Shown here one piece after another: positions 21,680-33,062 of a stretch of 64,000 nucleotides of DNA. This DNA is from Dermatemys mawii (lineage: Eukaryota; Chordata; Testudines; Dermatemydidae). The stretch is from NCBI GenBank assembly GCA_007922305.1, contig ML677348.1:17561442-17625441 (forward strand), in the 5' to 3' direction. Positions within the stretch are counted from its first letter, which is position 1. Every line of letters starts with the position of its first letter. The notes below the pieces were generated by a model, which was given only the letters and a program-made list of their open reading frames with translations, searched no databases and had not been told where the DNA came from. The position numbers and the translations under genes were made by a program.

Positions 21680-22340
21680 AAATTGTGGAACTGGTTGCCA
21701 GGGATGTTATTAAGGCCAAAAGTATAAGAGAGTTAAAAAAGGAATTAGATAAGTTCCCAAAGGATAGGTCCATTAATAGTTATTAGATAAGATGGTCAGG
21801 AACAGAATCCCATGCTCTGGGTATCCCTAAACTAGAAGCTGGAAGTGAACAATGGATCACTTGGTAAAAGCTTGATTCTGTTCATTCCATTTGAAGCATC
21901 TGGTGCCGGCTACTGTTGGCAGAGAGCATACTGAGCTAGATGGACCACTGGTCTGATACAGTATGGCCATTCTTATGTTCTCTATGCTTAGGACATATGT
22001 TAACATTACTAAATACATTATATGTACATGGTAAGGGCTGCGGCATTGAGTCATTATTTTTCTTTGCCAGTACTTCAATAAAACAAGCTAATAAGCTAGC
22101 ATCTCTCATTTAAGAAGAATTCATTCTTATGTTAACTGTACTATGAGCATTCTGGGTGGTAGAAAGGAATATAAAAGTATGCTCACATACACTCAGATTA
22201 GAGAGCAAGAAAATCCCTGGTGACCATGAAGTCCATTATGATTAAGGCTGTGAGTTTGTAATGGAGGTCACGGATTCTGGGACTTACTGGGACCTCCATG
22301 ACTTCTGCAGCAGCCAGTTCAGTTGGCCCGGAGGGGAAGG
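21680..22340 (+). repeat. Duplicated segment, copy 1
   Basis: It contains the CR1-A 3' end (from TGTGGAACTGGTTGCCAGGG), about 250 bp of non-CR1 flank (CTTTGCCAGTACTTCAATAA, then ATACACTCAGATTAGAGAGC), and the start of a hAT-like element at the same insertion site. The same order occurs at 27958-28665. Divergence by eye is roughly 15-20 percent. Confidence 0.75.
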
Positions 22341-22877
22341 GGGGGCACCTGAGGAGTTCAGGCAGCTCCTGGGCCAGCCACATCGGCTGTGGCTGGGGCA
22401 AGTCTCAAGCCACCACCCCCCTCAACCCCATCAGCAGGAGTTTGGGTGCATGGGGAAGGGACTTAGGGTTGGAGTGCAGGAGGAAGTGAGGGCTCTGGGC
22501 AGCTCTTACCTTGGGAGGTTCCCAGGAAGAACATATCCCTCCCTCTCAGCTCCTACCTCCGCCCACAGACACCATCCCCACAACTCCCATTGGACACAGT
22601 TCCCGGCCAATGGGTGCTGCAGAGCCAGTGCTTGAGATGGAGGCAGTGCGCAGAGCTAGAAGCTGAGCGAGAGAGACATGCCGCTGCTTCCAGAGAGCCG
22701 CAAGGAGCCAGGTAGGGAGATTGCCAGCCTTGCCAATCCCCACCCCACTCCCTGAGCACACACAGCACCCCCGGCTACCTCCCCCACAAGATTTAGCCAT
22801 ACAGGTCACAGGCCATGAATTTTTGTTTACTGCCCATGACCTTTACTAAAAATACCCGTGACTAAAACCTAGCCTTA
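22243..22877. mobile_element. hAT-like DNA element, family M3
   Basis: A 635-bp element has ends TAAGGCTG and TAGCCTTA and exact 8-bp duplications ATTATGAT at 22235-22242 and 22878-22885. Subterminal parts are also inverted: GTCACGGATTC on the left, and ATGACCTTTACTAAAAATAC with CCCGTGACTAAAAC on the right. The GC-rich interior gives frames of up to 124 codons on both strands with no transposase motif. A 5' fragment in the same flank, with the same ATTATGAT, is at 28537-28665. Confidence 0.8.
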
Positions 22878-22889
22878 ATTATGATGCAC

Positions 22890-25800
22890 CATCCATAGCG
22901 ACGAGTGGACATTTAGCTGGCAAATTTGACAAACTCTGCATAGTGATTAAACAATCAGAGAAACTGAGCTTGCATCTCACTGCTAGAGGCATCTCTCCCA
23001 CATCACTGCGTTAAGAAATGTTGGAGGGTAGCATGGAGAAGCTTGATCTCATCTACTACTCATTGCTAAGCACAGCTGTCTGAGCTGTACCTGCTCTGTG
23101 ATGTAGGGAGAAAGAGGAATAGTCTGGCATCTTTGTCAAACACTAAAAATTAACCTTTTTCAATAATCTGGGGACAGGGGTTCAGGATTTGTAAGCAACT
23201 TCCTCCAGCTTTGGGAAAACAATGAAACGTAGAAAGGTCTGTCCTTATAGAAAATGCACAAAAATAGGTTTAAATTAGGAAAGCAGCTGTTTCAAGCTCA
23301 ATCACCCTTTCATCAGCAACAGGACTTTAATTAGTACCCATCTGCTTCCTGTTTTATACTACAAATCTAACTTTCACCTGTTCAGCAAAACATGAACGGC
23401 CCCCCCTTTACACTTTATAAAAATAAGATTAAATTGATTAAATATAAAGAAATTATGTTCTAGACACTGGACTTCCATGTTCTTAAGTATTAAATACTGT
23501 ACAGTTTTTTAAACTAAAAGGGAAATTGATGGAGCTTGAATTTTTACTAACAGGCATTAATATATGTTTATAGTTATTATACCACATGATTAATAAGTAT
23601 TAATGAAGCAGCACCTGAGGACCTCAAACAAGGATTAGTGCACTATTATAGTAGGCCCTACACTAATAAAGACTGACCTTGCCCAAGAATGCTCACAATC
23701 TAGGCATATAAAGTGTATTTGTTACTAACAGAAGTGTATACCAAATGCAAGCAAAGAATATGTAAATAAAACAATATTAAGTCTAATAGCTAAAGGAAAT
23801 AAACTCGCCCCCTTGTTTGAAGAGAAGAAACAACACACAAATATTAGTTGAGGAGAAAGTAGCTTCATTTTAAAATGTCCTGGCATTTTTCCTCCCCTGC
23901 TTTTTCCCTTCAACATGTCAATTTTAAAAAAAATAAAGATAGATCAGTTAAAGTTAAGACTAACAAAGCTATGCACTGTAAATCCTTCAGAACTCTCCTG
24001 GCATTGGAGTTAAACAGTGCTTGACAATTTGCCAGACATATGATATCCAGATACCAAAACCAAGACACTGACTAGAGGATATCAGTCAGGACCATGGGCA
24101 GTACCTGGTGAGAAGCTCAGCTGCCCAGCTACAGGAAAGGAGGAGGTTCCTACAGCGGTTCTCTCAAAGGAACTTACACAAGGGCTTCACATTTCATATT
24201 AATTTCTGGATAATAGATGTGAATAGAACATTTGAAGTCCTCCCTGCCACACCTGAACACTCTCTGGCTTCTGTAAGGGCTCTCGATACATCCCTTTGTC
24301 CTTAAGTCTTGATGATATTTTACTCAAGTTCCATGTTTTTTTCCAGTTCTCTCTTCTCCATTAATAACTTCAATGGCTTTCTACCGCTGCTGTTCATAGT
24401 ACTTCCAGACATGTTAAGCCGCCTTTGGTCAGTTTAATTTCAAGCTGCTGCTGGAGAAAGCTGGGAGCAGTGACAGATGTTGGAGCTGTCTGCAAATTCA
24501 GGGAGATGTCACTGCATAAGCTAACAGTTGGAACATTACCCTATAGGGTTATGAATCTTTCAGTTATCCGAAAGCTTATATTCTGCACATATTTACAGCT
24601 TCACCCTCCTCCTGCCCTCTAACTTGGGAGTGGATTTTTCAGACCCTGACAGTTAAATAGAAGACTCAAAAGAACAGGTAAACTCCTATATTAACCAAGG
24701 AGAGTGAGTTTATTTTCACCAATACCAAAACAGTTTTCCTGTCATCACTTCTGTTAGATGGCTATCCTATTTCACAGTGTTCAGCTGAAAATGCACAAAA
24801 ACAGTTTATTTTTATGCCCGCACTTTGGATTTTTATATTTTATATATAATTGTAAGAACTGTTCCAACGATGGAGATGCACTTTCAATCTATCAACATAT
24901 GCATAAATATAAACCTCACTTTTAAATTAACATGTATTCTACCTTCACCATAAACTAGGGTGGGGTGTCTGGGTTACACTAAGAGGCCTTGGCAAAACCA
25001 AAAACTTTCAAGAAAGAAATGACTCCCCAAAACAGTCCTGTGGAACTTCAGCAGTAACCAGTGAATAACATACCACCAGTGGGATTACTACTAGCAATTA
25101 CTGCCTACACCATCCACTTCATCAATGTGACAACCACAGAGTTGCTAACATAAAACAGTATGTGAATGACAACCTGTATGTAACAAAGCTTGAGTAAACA
25201 CAAGTTTAGATCTCTGATTGAGAACACTGGATGAATTGCTCTAAAGTAATTTACAGTTAAACTGTACAGCCATCAATTGGACGTATGTATTGTCTCCATT
25301 TATACGGGGAAACTGAAGCAAAGACTTGCTCAATATTACACAAGTCAGCTGCAGAACTAGGTTTACAACCCATGAGTTAAGATTCTCAATATGCAAAGGG
25401 TTATACACAAAGCAACTATATCAAGTTATATATTACAACATCATTGCCTGATAGATGCTGGACTTTTGTCAATTTTGTCCATTCTCTGAGAGGATCAAGG
25501 AGAATGAAGTCTGCCGATGGGGGAAAAAAAAAACTCTGATCACAATGCTAACATGAACAGAAAGCAACAAGAAAGGGTGGAGTAACTGAACACCAAATGT
25601 TTGAGTCCTGGATTACTCCCTAGAAAAACAAATAAAACAAACTATATCTAAATATTCAAATTGGTGCAGCACAATGGGTAATATAGAAATGAACCGTTTA
25701 GATTTTGTTTACCACTAAGTTTAAAGACACTGTATTTCATTTGCTACTAGAAATAGTACTTAGTGATTTTAACTAAAAGATATTTATTTCCATGACATCT

Positions 25801-26160
25801 CAAGCAGCATTTTCGAAAAGTTCACCCAGAACTGAAATTCCAGATTGTCAAGAGCATATGACAAAATATTTGTACCAGAAATTCTGGCAACATATCATAC
25901 AGATGGATTTCTCAAAAATGAGCATCCAAGAACAACCCACTCTCAGTTCCAAATATAAATATTTAATCCAAACAAACTGAATGTTCATTTAACGTGGTGC
26001 TACAATCTCCTCTCCCCCTCCTCCCCGCCCCCATAGTGCTCTTGCTAACCACAAGCCTCTGAGCTCTTAATTAAAGCTAAGTACAAGACACACAGGAAAG
26101 CAATCTAATCCAGTCACCCACCAGAATCAAAATCATGAAACAAAAAAACAGACAAAGTCT
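22890..26160. other. Anonymous DNA with two small SINE-like remnants
   Basis: No gene is visible. A weak MIR-like fragment is at 23612-23705 (CCTACACTAATAAAGACTGA then CTCACAATCTAGGC). A minus-strand MIR-like piece is at about 25265-25400 (GGGGAAACTGAAGCAAAGAC, ACACAAGTCAGCTGCAGAAC). Both are old and diverged. Confidence 0.5.
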
Positions 26161-26176
26161 ACACTAAATATCAGGT

Positions 26177-26323
26177 TTAAGATTAGCAGCCATGACTTTG
26201 TAGCATCTTAGAGACTAACCAGTTTATTTCAGCATAAGCTTTGTGGGCTATAGCCCACGAAAGCTTATGCTGAAATAAACTGGTTAGTCTCTAAGGTGCT
26301 ACAAAGTCTTCCTCGTCTTATTT
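26177..26323. mobile_element. Minimal palindromic PLE-terminal element with 14-bp TSD
   Basis: A 147-bp insertion lies between exact 14-bp direct repeats ACTAAATATCAGGT (26163-26176 and 26324-26337). Its core, 26194-26308, is one inverted repeat with arms of 57 and 58 bases that differ by one substitution and one 1-base gap. The axis falls in GGGCTATAGCCC, which is the stem II palindrome of the hammerhead-like motif. Each arm then carries GAAA (mutated in one), GCTTATGC and GGTTAGTCTCTAAGGTGC. The CUGANGA half of the motif is absent. It looks like two 3' halves of the PLE terminal unit joined head to head. Confidence 0.75.
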
Positions 26324-26339
26324 ACTAAATATCAGGTAG

Positions 26340-27954
26340 CTATTATATCCTCATTGTAATCTCTGTCAGACATCATCAGAGTGCCCCCTTCCCCCCACAG
26401 ACTGGTCATTCCTGATCTTGACATGTCATTCTGTGGGAACAGGTACCATCTTCACATGGCCAATGCCACCAAATAAATTCTCAGAGTGATTTCACATACA
26501 AACTGAACAAAGGTGACAAAAATTGGCCACAAAAGGCACCGCACAGGATGTCTCCTGAGCATGTGGGTGGACAGGCAGAGCAACAGAAAGTGACAGTTTG
26601 TGGGGGGGTACCCATTGTGCCTCTCACTTCAGGATGGCCACACATGCGGAGTTCTGTGCTAGCACACAACTACTGTGCAGACAAGCAGCCAAAGGGCATG
26701 CATGTGCTAAGCCTGCATAACCATAGAAGTCTTAACTTTACCAATTTCCTCAGTCCTGCATGTTCATATGTATAATCTTTATGTTCCATTAATTTAATAA
26801 TTTTGCATCAACAGTGCATAATATGAGCTGAGGCATGAAAACTGTCAGAGTTCTACGGCTGGTCACCAGAGCATGACTGAAGACGACTAAACACAGATGT
26901 TTAAGCAAGTTCTTCTATACCATTTTCAGGGGACCAAGACTAGCAGAATTGTACAGACAAGCTTTTAAAGTCTTATGTAGAAAATATAGTGGAAAGTCTT
27001 TGTATAATTCACCTAGAATTTTGCTACTTGGCTCGTAGATTGGATCTGTTTTGTTTTGGTAGTTTGTTCTTTTTAACTACTAAATTTTACATATGCAATA
27101 ATCCAACCTTATCTAATCCCACTTTTTTGTTTGCAAATCTGCTGAACTGAAGGAGATTCCAAGATATGTTGAAACAAAAAGCAGAAGACTATATTTTAAA
27201 ACAAAAACAAATTAACTACATGCCAAACAGCCAATATACGCATGTTCTTTCTTTAAGTACATCTTATACCAGTAATAGCTGTGTTTGACAGCAGCCAACT
27301 TTTGTATACATTATTTGCAAAAAATATATACACAACACTAGAAAATATACTGTAGAAAACAGCCATGGATTGATCAAGAAATGAGATCTAGGTAACTTAC
27401 AGAAGTTTTCCCATTCTAGGATTCTATGAAAAAACTATGACCAAAATTTTCAAGCTTAGCACTTAAACCAAAATTTTTGTATTCACATCTAAATAACCGT
27501 CATGTTACATTTTGCATGCAAACTTTTTAAAACGAAATATGGATAAGATGGAAGGAGAAGTGAAACAAGAACTGCAAAATGAGATTTCTTGATAGGAAGA
27601 GCATTACGGTCTGAGGCACAGATGTTAACTATATGCCATTTTTTCCTTGTAGGTTTTGTCTCAATATTGACATGGTCAAACTTTATTTAGCTTATGAGAT
27701 GATCACAGGCAGTATGATCACAGGCCAAAGATTTGGTTGCATTCAACAGAGCCCAAGGGAAAGAAATAAGAGGAACAAAACTCAAACCCGTAATACATCT
27801 ACGGGCATAACACTTTATATATTTTACCCTTACTTAGGGACTTAAAATTAGTCAAAATTAAGTCTTAGGTTTATATAAAAATTACTGACATCATCCATTC
27901 CTACCACAAAAGCAACAACCTAAAACATCAAGGATCCTCCAAATTTGACCCCTG
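26340..27954. other. Anonymous AT-rich DNA
   Basis: No exon, RNA gene or recognisable transposon. Short open frames only. Confidence 0.55.
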
Positions 27955-27957
27955 CAC

Positions 27958-28665
27958 CTGTGGAACTCATTGCCAGGGGATGTTGTGAAGGCCAAAACTA
28001 TAGCGGCATTCAAAAAAGAACTAAATAAATTCATGGAAGATTGACCATCTGGGCTAATAGCCATTGCTGGATCTGGGATACAACCCTATGCTCTGAATGT
28101 CCCAAGCTTTTGACTGCCAGAAGCTGGGAGTGGACGACAGCTCATTTGATGACTGCCTGTTCTGTTCATTCTCTCTGAACCACCTGGAATCGGCCATTGT
28201 CAGAAGATAGGATAGTGGGCTAGATGGATCACTGGTCTGGCGCAGTACATCTGTTCTTATGTTCTCAGTTTATACTGAGGACATAAGATTAACACAGCAC
28301 TACTAAACATGTTCTATGTACGTGATAAGAGCTGCGGCACTGAATCACTATTTTTCTTTGCCACTACTTCAATAAAACAAGCTAATAAACTAGCACTTCT
28401 CATTTAAGAATAATTCATTTTTATGTTAACTGTGCTATGAGTATTCTGGGTTGTAGAAAGTACTACAAAACCATGCTTACATACACTCAGATTAGAGAGC
28501 AGGAAAATACCTGGTGACCGTAAAGTTAATTATGATTAAGGCTGCGAGTTTGTCACGGAGGTCATGGAAGTCACTGATTCTATGACTTTCTGGGGCCTCC
28601 ATGACTTCTGCAGCGACCAGTGTGTCTGGCCCAGGTGGGCCTCACCAGCTGCTGCTGGGGCAGCC
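27958..28665 (+). repeat. Duplicated segment, copy 2 (CR1 3' end, flank, hAT start)
   Basis: CR1 3' sequence runs from TGTGGAACTCATTGCCAGGG to TTCTTATGTTCTCAG (27962-28266). The same non-CR1 flank as copy 1 follows (CTTTGCCACTACTTCAATAA, ATACACTCAGATTAGAGAGC), then the family M3 hAT start from 28537 after ATTATGAT (28529-28536). The M3 part is cut off at about 28665. Sharing of two unrelated repeats plus unique flank shows duplication rather than independent insertions. Confidence 0.75.
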
Positions 28666-28669
28666 TCAG

Positions 28670-29850
28670 GCCATTCTTATGTCCTTAACTGTTTAAACTC
28701 TGTTCTGTAAAACAGAGTATGAGGTCATTTCTATTTATTTAATCTCAATTTTGCCCTTGTAAAGTACACTTAGAAACATACTGCAACTAAATTTTTCTTT
28801 TTAATTCTCAACTTATTAGAAATACTTAAAAAACATTAAAACAGGCATTTCTGAACATCAATAGCCATGATGATGAAGAGCCATTAGTAATCTAAGAGGA
28901 CAATGACACACTTAAATCAGAACTGTATTATAACGTAAAATGGTTACTCAAATAACTCATGTTCAAAAGCAATATTTAAAATATGAAAGGAAAATGCATT
29001 TATCTGATAACTAAAACAACATGGAATTTGATTTATCGCTAATAAAACTCCTACGTGCAGTGGTAATGGTGAATCTTTTTGCTTTCAAATGCAAAACGTG
29101 CTTTCAAAAATAATTAAAAAAAATATTTAGTTTGCCAACACTGCTAATTCCATTAATCTTTTGGACACTTCAATCCTCAAAAGAATGTTAGAAAAATTGT
29201 GCATTTCTTCTTTAAGCTTGTGATAGGAAGCTAACAAGGTGATGGGTGCAGTGTAAGAACATCATCTGTTAGTATTTTTAGTTTGACTTGTAATTATGTA
29301 TAATAATCACTATCATATACACACATTTGTAGATATGGAAAGAGTGATGTTGCACATATTGAAATTAATACACCCCAAAAATGCTACTATAACCTTTACT
29401 ACTGCTAGATCTAGTATTAGATTGCTAGGAGCTTTGTTTTCATTTTATAAATATATTCAGCTTAAAAGCAGGACTGAATACACAACAGAATTATTCCAAT
29501 ATATATCACAAATAATCATACTATTTTCTCTCCTGTTGGCCTCAGTATTTGTTTGAAGCCCATATTGAATGCTGTATTAAATTATTATTTTTATTAATTA
29601 TATCAGCCATATTGAAATCAGGCCACCTCAACCACTGTTCCCTTCTTAAATCGGAGCTCAGATGTAGCAATTTGCAGAGATTTGGACCACATCCTCTGGG
29701 TGAGAAAGATTGCCAAAGAGGGTTACTACACCAAGTTCCTCCAGGCCCTTAATATCAGCATTTGCACTCTGTAATTCAGGGCCTTCTGGAACAGGGAGCC
29801 ATTTGCTCAGTCTCCCACCCCCCAGGTAAGAGGGATCAAGGATTTACCAT
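28670..29850. other. Anonymous AT-rich DNA
   Basis: No gene or repeat recognised. Confidence 0.55.
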
Positions 29851-29854
29851 TAAT

Positions 29855-29985
29855 TATCTGTACTACCATAGCGCCTACTAGCCCTAGCCATAGACCTGTG
29901 CCCTAGTACTAGATGTACAAACACAGAACCAACAGACTATCCTTGCCTCACCCAGAGATCCTCAGATTGCAAGCCAACAAGAAAT
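29855..29985. repeat. MIR/CORE-SINE-like fragment
   Basis: CTGTACTACCATAGCGCCTA, GATGTACAAACACAGAACCA and CAGATTGCAAGCCAACAAG follow the order of the old amniote repeat described at 15545. It is diverged. Confidence 0.5.
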
Positions 29986-30609
29986 GGATACAAACAAAGA
30001 GGGAATAAGGAAACCATGAGACAAGATTGGTCGGCCTGAGAGACAGTGGTCTCAGCACACTAGCAGCTTATCTGTTATCCCATTTTTTTGTAGGCATCAT
30101 GGAAGAGGAGAGTTTTAAGGAAGGTTTTGAAGAATGATAATGTGTTAGTTTTGCAGAAGTTTACAGAGAGCTCCTCATGCCTGAGGGGAGAAAGTACCAT
30201 GGGAGAAAGCATAAAGGTTCCTGGTTGAAAAATTAGTAAGTGAGTGATAGTGGCTGGCATCATGGTGCTGACCTGAAGTGAGAGTCAGTATCTCAATAGT
30301 GAATGAGAGCTGTTAGGTAGAATGGGGGCAGGAATTAAACAGCTTTGAAAGTGAAGACAAACAGCTTATGTTTGAGGTGACAGAAAGGGAGAGCCAGTTG
30401 AGAAAAGCAAAGAGAGGGGTGAAAGGGTCAAAGTGAAAGGCTAGTAAAATGATTTTTGCACAAAAACATTCAGTATCAATGTGAGGGGGCAAGGTCACAT
30501 TTATCAAGGCTAGAGAGAAGGATGAAAATGCATGGGGTCTTGTGTCCCCTGATTTTTGCTAATGCAAATTTCAAATGGAAACACCACTAAGTCTAGTCTC
30601 ATGTCCTTT

Positions 30610-30860
30610 TCCTAGGGTGATTTTCGTTTCTTAACTGAACTACGAGGCATCTACCTTCATGTTCCCATCTACCTGGGCCACTGGTACTTTCCCCTCTTCC
30701 CCTGAGGTGATCAGCATTACCAGTTGGTCACCTGCCCCTTGGTCTCCACAAAGATCCTGCTAATTCTGACAGCCAGAGTTCATCAGTAAAGAATATACTT
30801 ATATTCCTATCTTAAATGACAACCAGATCTCAATATCGTCTGGACCCTTGCTGGAATGGT
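30610..30860 (+). pseudogene. Possible DIRS-like reverse-transcriptase remnant
   Basis: A conceptual reading of the plus strand gives LRGIYLHVPIYLGHW, then HYQLVTCPLVSTKILL, then a short IYLYSYL after a stop. The spacing resembles the RT of DIRS-type or related retroelements (pattern 'DAYFHVPI...H...HYQ...LPFGLSTAP..FTK...PYLDD'). Several stops and substitutions are present, including loss of the YLDD aspartates. A chance resemblance cannot be excluded without a profile search. Confidence 0.35.
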
Positions 30861-31289
30861 CATGGGACAAGATGCTGTAGAAACTGGAGTCTCTCAATTT
30901 CCTAATCACTTGGAACAAGGCTTCCAATTACTACAACAGAAATAGGACTAGGCTCCAAGATATGGCTTCTGAACAATTCCTCAAAGATTGATTCACGATT
31001 GCCTGAGCCTCAAGGCCAAGTAATTTAGATTCTTACGTACGCACGGTCAAACTGGGAAAACAGATAGTTGTTGCTAATACTGTTCTAGCACAATTTCCAC
31101 TATTTCAATTATTGTGTGGATAAGACTTAAGTTACCTTAGAAGACCCAAACAGTTATGAATATGTATCTGAGGTGCTCTGTTCAGAAATGTTAGAGGTCC
31201 TCTAACAATTATTCTTGCAAACTAAAAAGCTATATGAACACCGATATAAAAAAAAAAAATCTTTCCAAAGAATTCTGACAGGAAAGTAA

Positions 31290-31433
31290 AAGCATAATGG
31301 GCTAATACTCACTTCGTCGGATGCAAGTGGGTACTAGCCCACGAAACCTTATGCTTCAATACTTTTGTTAGTCTTTACGGTGCCACAGGACTCTGTCACT
31401 TCTGCAAATCCAGACTAACACAGCTACCTCTCT
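31290..31433 (+). mobile_element. Rearranged PLE-terminal unit
   Basis: A short minus-oriented arm (AGCATAATGGGCTAATACTC, ACTTCGTCGGATGC) runs straight into a plus-oriented unit (AAGTGGGTACTAGCCCACGA, AACCTTATGCTTC, then TTAGTCTTTACGGTGCCACA and CCAGACTAACACAGCTACC). The plus-oriented copy keeps stem II and GAAA, but its CUGANGA side is replaced by the inverted arm. No clear TSD is visible. It belongs to the same family as the elements at 16.1, 26.2 and 49.7 kb. Confidence 0.65.
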
Positions 31434-31444
31434 GAAGTCTGATG

Positions 31445-31880
31445 AAGTGAGGCTTAAGGAGTTCAATCTATTCATCTTATCAAAGATTAGATTGAGATGT
31501 GACTTGATCACTGTGTATAGCTACTTATACACAGAAAATATATCTGATAGTGGGGGGCCTTTGCTGACAAAGGCATAACAAGATCCAATGGCTGGAAGTT
31601 GAAATTAGACAAATTCAATCTTGAATTTGGCAACCTTAAGCAGTTGTCTAGTGGTAAAGGTAATGAAATATTGGAACAGCTAACCAGGAAAGGTAGTGGA
31701 CTCACCATCACTTTAGTCTTAAATATGATAATTTAAGAGACAAAATTAGATATTATTTTAAAAAGAACATGTTTTAATCCAATTTCTGCAAAAAATTTAT
31801 GGCCTGTGTATACAGGAGGTCAGACAAGATGATCAGAGTGGACCCTTCTGAGAGCCTCTGAATCATGGAATGAATCTATG
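31445..31880 (+). mobile_element. CR1 3'-region fragment, plus strand
   Basis: TTAAGGAGTTCAATCTATTC, TTGATCACTGTGTATAGCTA and the tail AGGTCAGACAAGATGATCAG followed by GAATCTATGAA match the older bird/turtle CR1 3' end ('gaggtcagactagatgatca...attctatga'). It is highly diverged and has no open frame. Confidence 0.65.
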
Positions 31881-32913
31881 AAAGAGTGGTGCTAGTAGGA
31901 GTTGTATTGCACTCTGAAGATGTTACATGCCTTAAAACACTACACATGGCTAACATTTCTTCCTTTGTAGCAATACCAAGATTATATAGCAAACTAACTT
32001 CTTGGCATAATGAGTGGCTTCTTTTATATTTCCCTGAGGACTTCATTTTAGCATGGTTTCAGACCACAATTTTCAAGGCCTGAAGAAACTTGCTCAGACA
32101 GCAGCTAATAATCGCTGACTGGGATTGGGGTATTTTGTTTTGTTTTGATTTTTTAAAGAGGGTAAAGGAGGAGATGGAGATGGTGAAATCCAATCAAGTG
32201 ACTTTCATCAATCTAAATGATTCAAATTAAAAAACTAATTAATTAAAATTAACACAAAATTAAAAATGTAGTACTTAAATATATGTATTAAGACGCTTTT
32301 TGCATTTCATGCCTGGCATAATCTAACATGAAGCTTTAAGTATACAGTAATCCTATGCATTTTACAATTTGTACTCACAAGCCAGTTTGCTGATAATATG
32401 CAAACTTTGTCCTGTTGGAGGGGTGGGGGATTATATATTTGTACAAATCAGCCAGTTGTCTTACACTTTTTTGATTTTAGGATTTGATATAATGTATTCA
32501 AAAAGATCATTTTAATTTGCCCAAAAATGCAAGTCATCTAACATGCCACAATCTTCATCACCAAATGTACTATGCTTCAGTACACCCTGCAGAATGTGCA
32601 CAAGAGCACCTCTTATTTCATCATTCTTCTGTTTTTAAATTTCAAAACAGAGCATCAGTCCAATCATCCCCTTCATATTTTTTTCTCCTGTCAGTTCCCT
32701 CTAGACCAGGGGATATAGGATTTTTCCCTCCCCTTCCTCCCATGAAACTCATGGATTTTTGGCACATCCACTGGGGAAGGGGGGGCAGGCCTGCATCTCA
32801 AAGCTGCATTCTGTCGCAATATGTATCCCAGTATCTCTATGGCAACAACTCCATAGCCAAGCTGTCACGGCCTTCCTCACTGTGACTGCTACCACCAAAT
32901 CTTCCCTTGAGAT

Positions 32914-33054
32914 GATAGGTGTTGGAACTAGAGGTGCTGGGGATGCTACTGTACCCCCTGGCTTGAAGTGGTTTCCATTATATACAAAGTTTACAGTTCG
33001 CCTCAATTAATCCCTGCACCCTCCCCACTATACAAATCGTGCCCAGCGCCCCTG
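32914..33054 (+). mobile_element. hAT-like MITE (same family as 5277-5412)
   Basis: It runs from GATAGGTGTTGGAACTAGAG to CAGCGCCCCTG. Possible 8-bp duplications are CTTGAGAT (32906-32913) and TTTGAGGT (33055-33062), six of eight matching. The internal GGCTTGAAGTGGTTTCCATT is shared with the minus strand of the element at 5.3 kb. Confidence 0.55.
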
Positions 33055-33062
33055 TTTGAGGT

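Larger units (their letters stand above)
16490..21985 (+). mobile_element. CR1-A: long, multiply interrupted CR1 retrotransposon
   Basis: CR1 pieces in one order and orientation span this interval: 5' region 16490-16752, endonuclease region 17075-18281, reverse-transcriptase region 18850-19885, and 3' end 21660-21985. The endonuclease frame is readable from about 17236 (ELECLVLNENIDIIGITETW, where ITETW fits the apurinic-like endonuclease of CR1/L2 elements). It then hits a stop after KNDNQ. The RT part includes a 'CKGKSCLT' segment near 18858 and an 'ADKCKVMH' segment near 19302. Interruptions are a hAT element at 16753-17066, a truncated hAT element at 18290-18849 that also replaces several hundred bases of RT, a 43-bp foreign patch at 19431-19473, and a PLE at 19886-21652. 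Many stops and frameshifts make it dead. The 3' end has the CR1-typical TTCTTATGTTCTC. Confidence 0.8.

Noticed and set aside
22060..22085. AATAAA as a gene polyadenylation signal
   Set aside because: It recurs in the duplicated segment at 28370-28380 with no gene upstream other than CR1 remnants.
24080..24180. Exon-like stretch with a CTGGTGAGA donor-like site and an Arg/Gln-rich reading
   Set aside because: No polypyrimidine tract or convincing acceptor upstream, and the reading is not recognisable.
26177..26323. Interpretation as an ordinary MITE
   Set aside because: The 14-bp TSD and identity of each arm with the PLE terminus fit retrotransposition better than hAT (8 bp) or mariner (TA).
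32517..32885. 122-codon plus-strand frame
   Set aside because: No recognisable domain, splice context or codon pattern.
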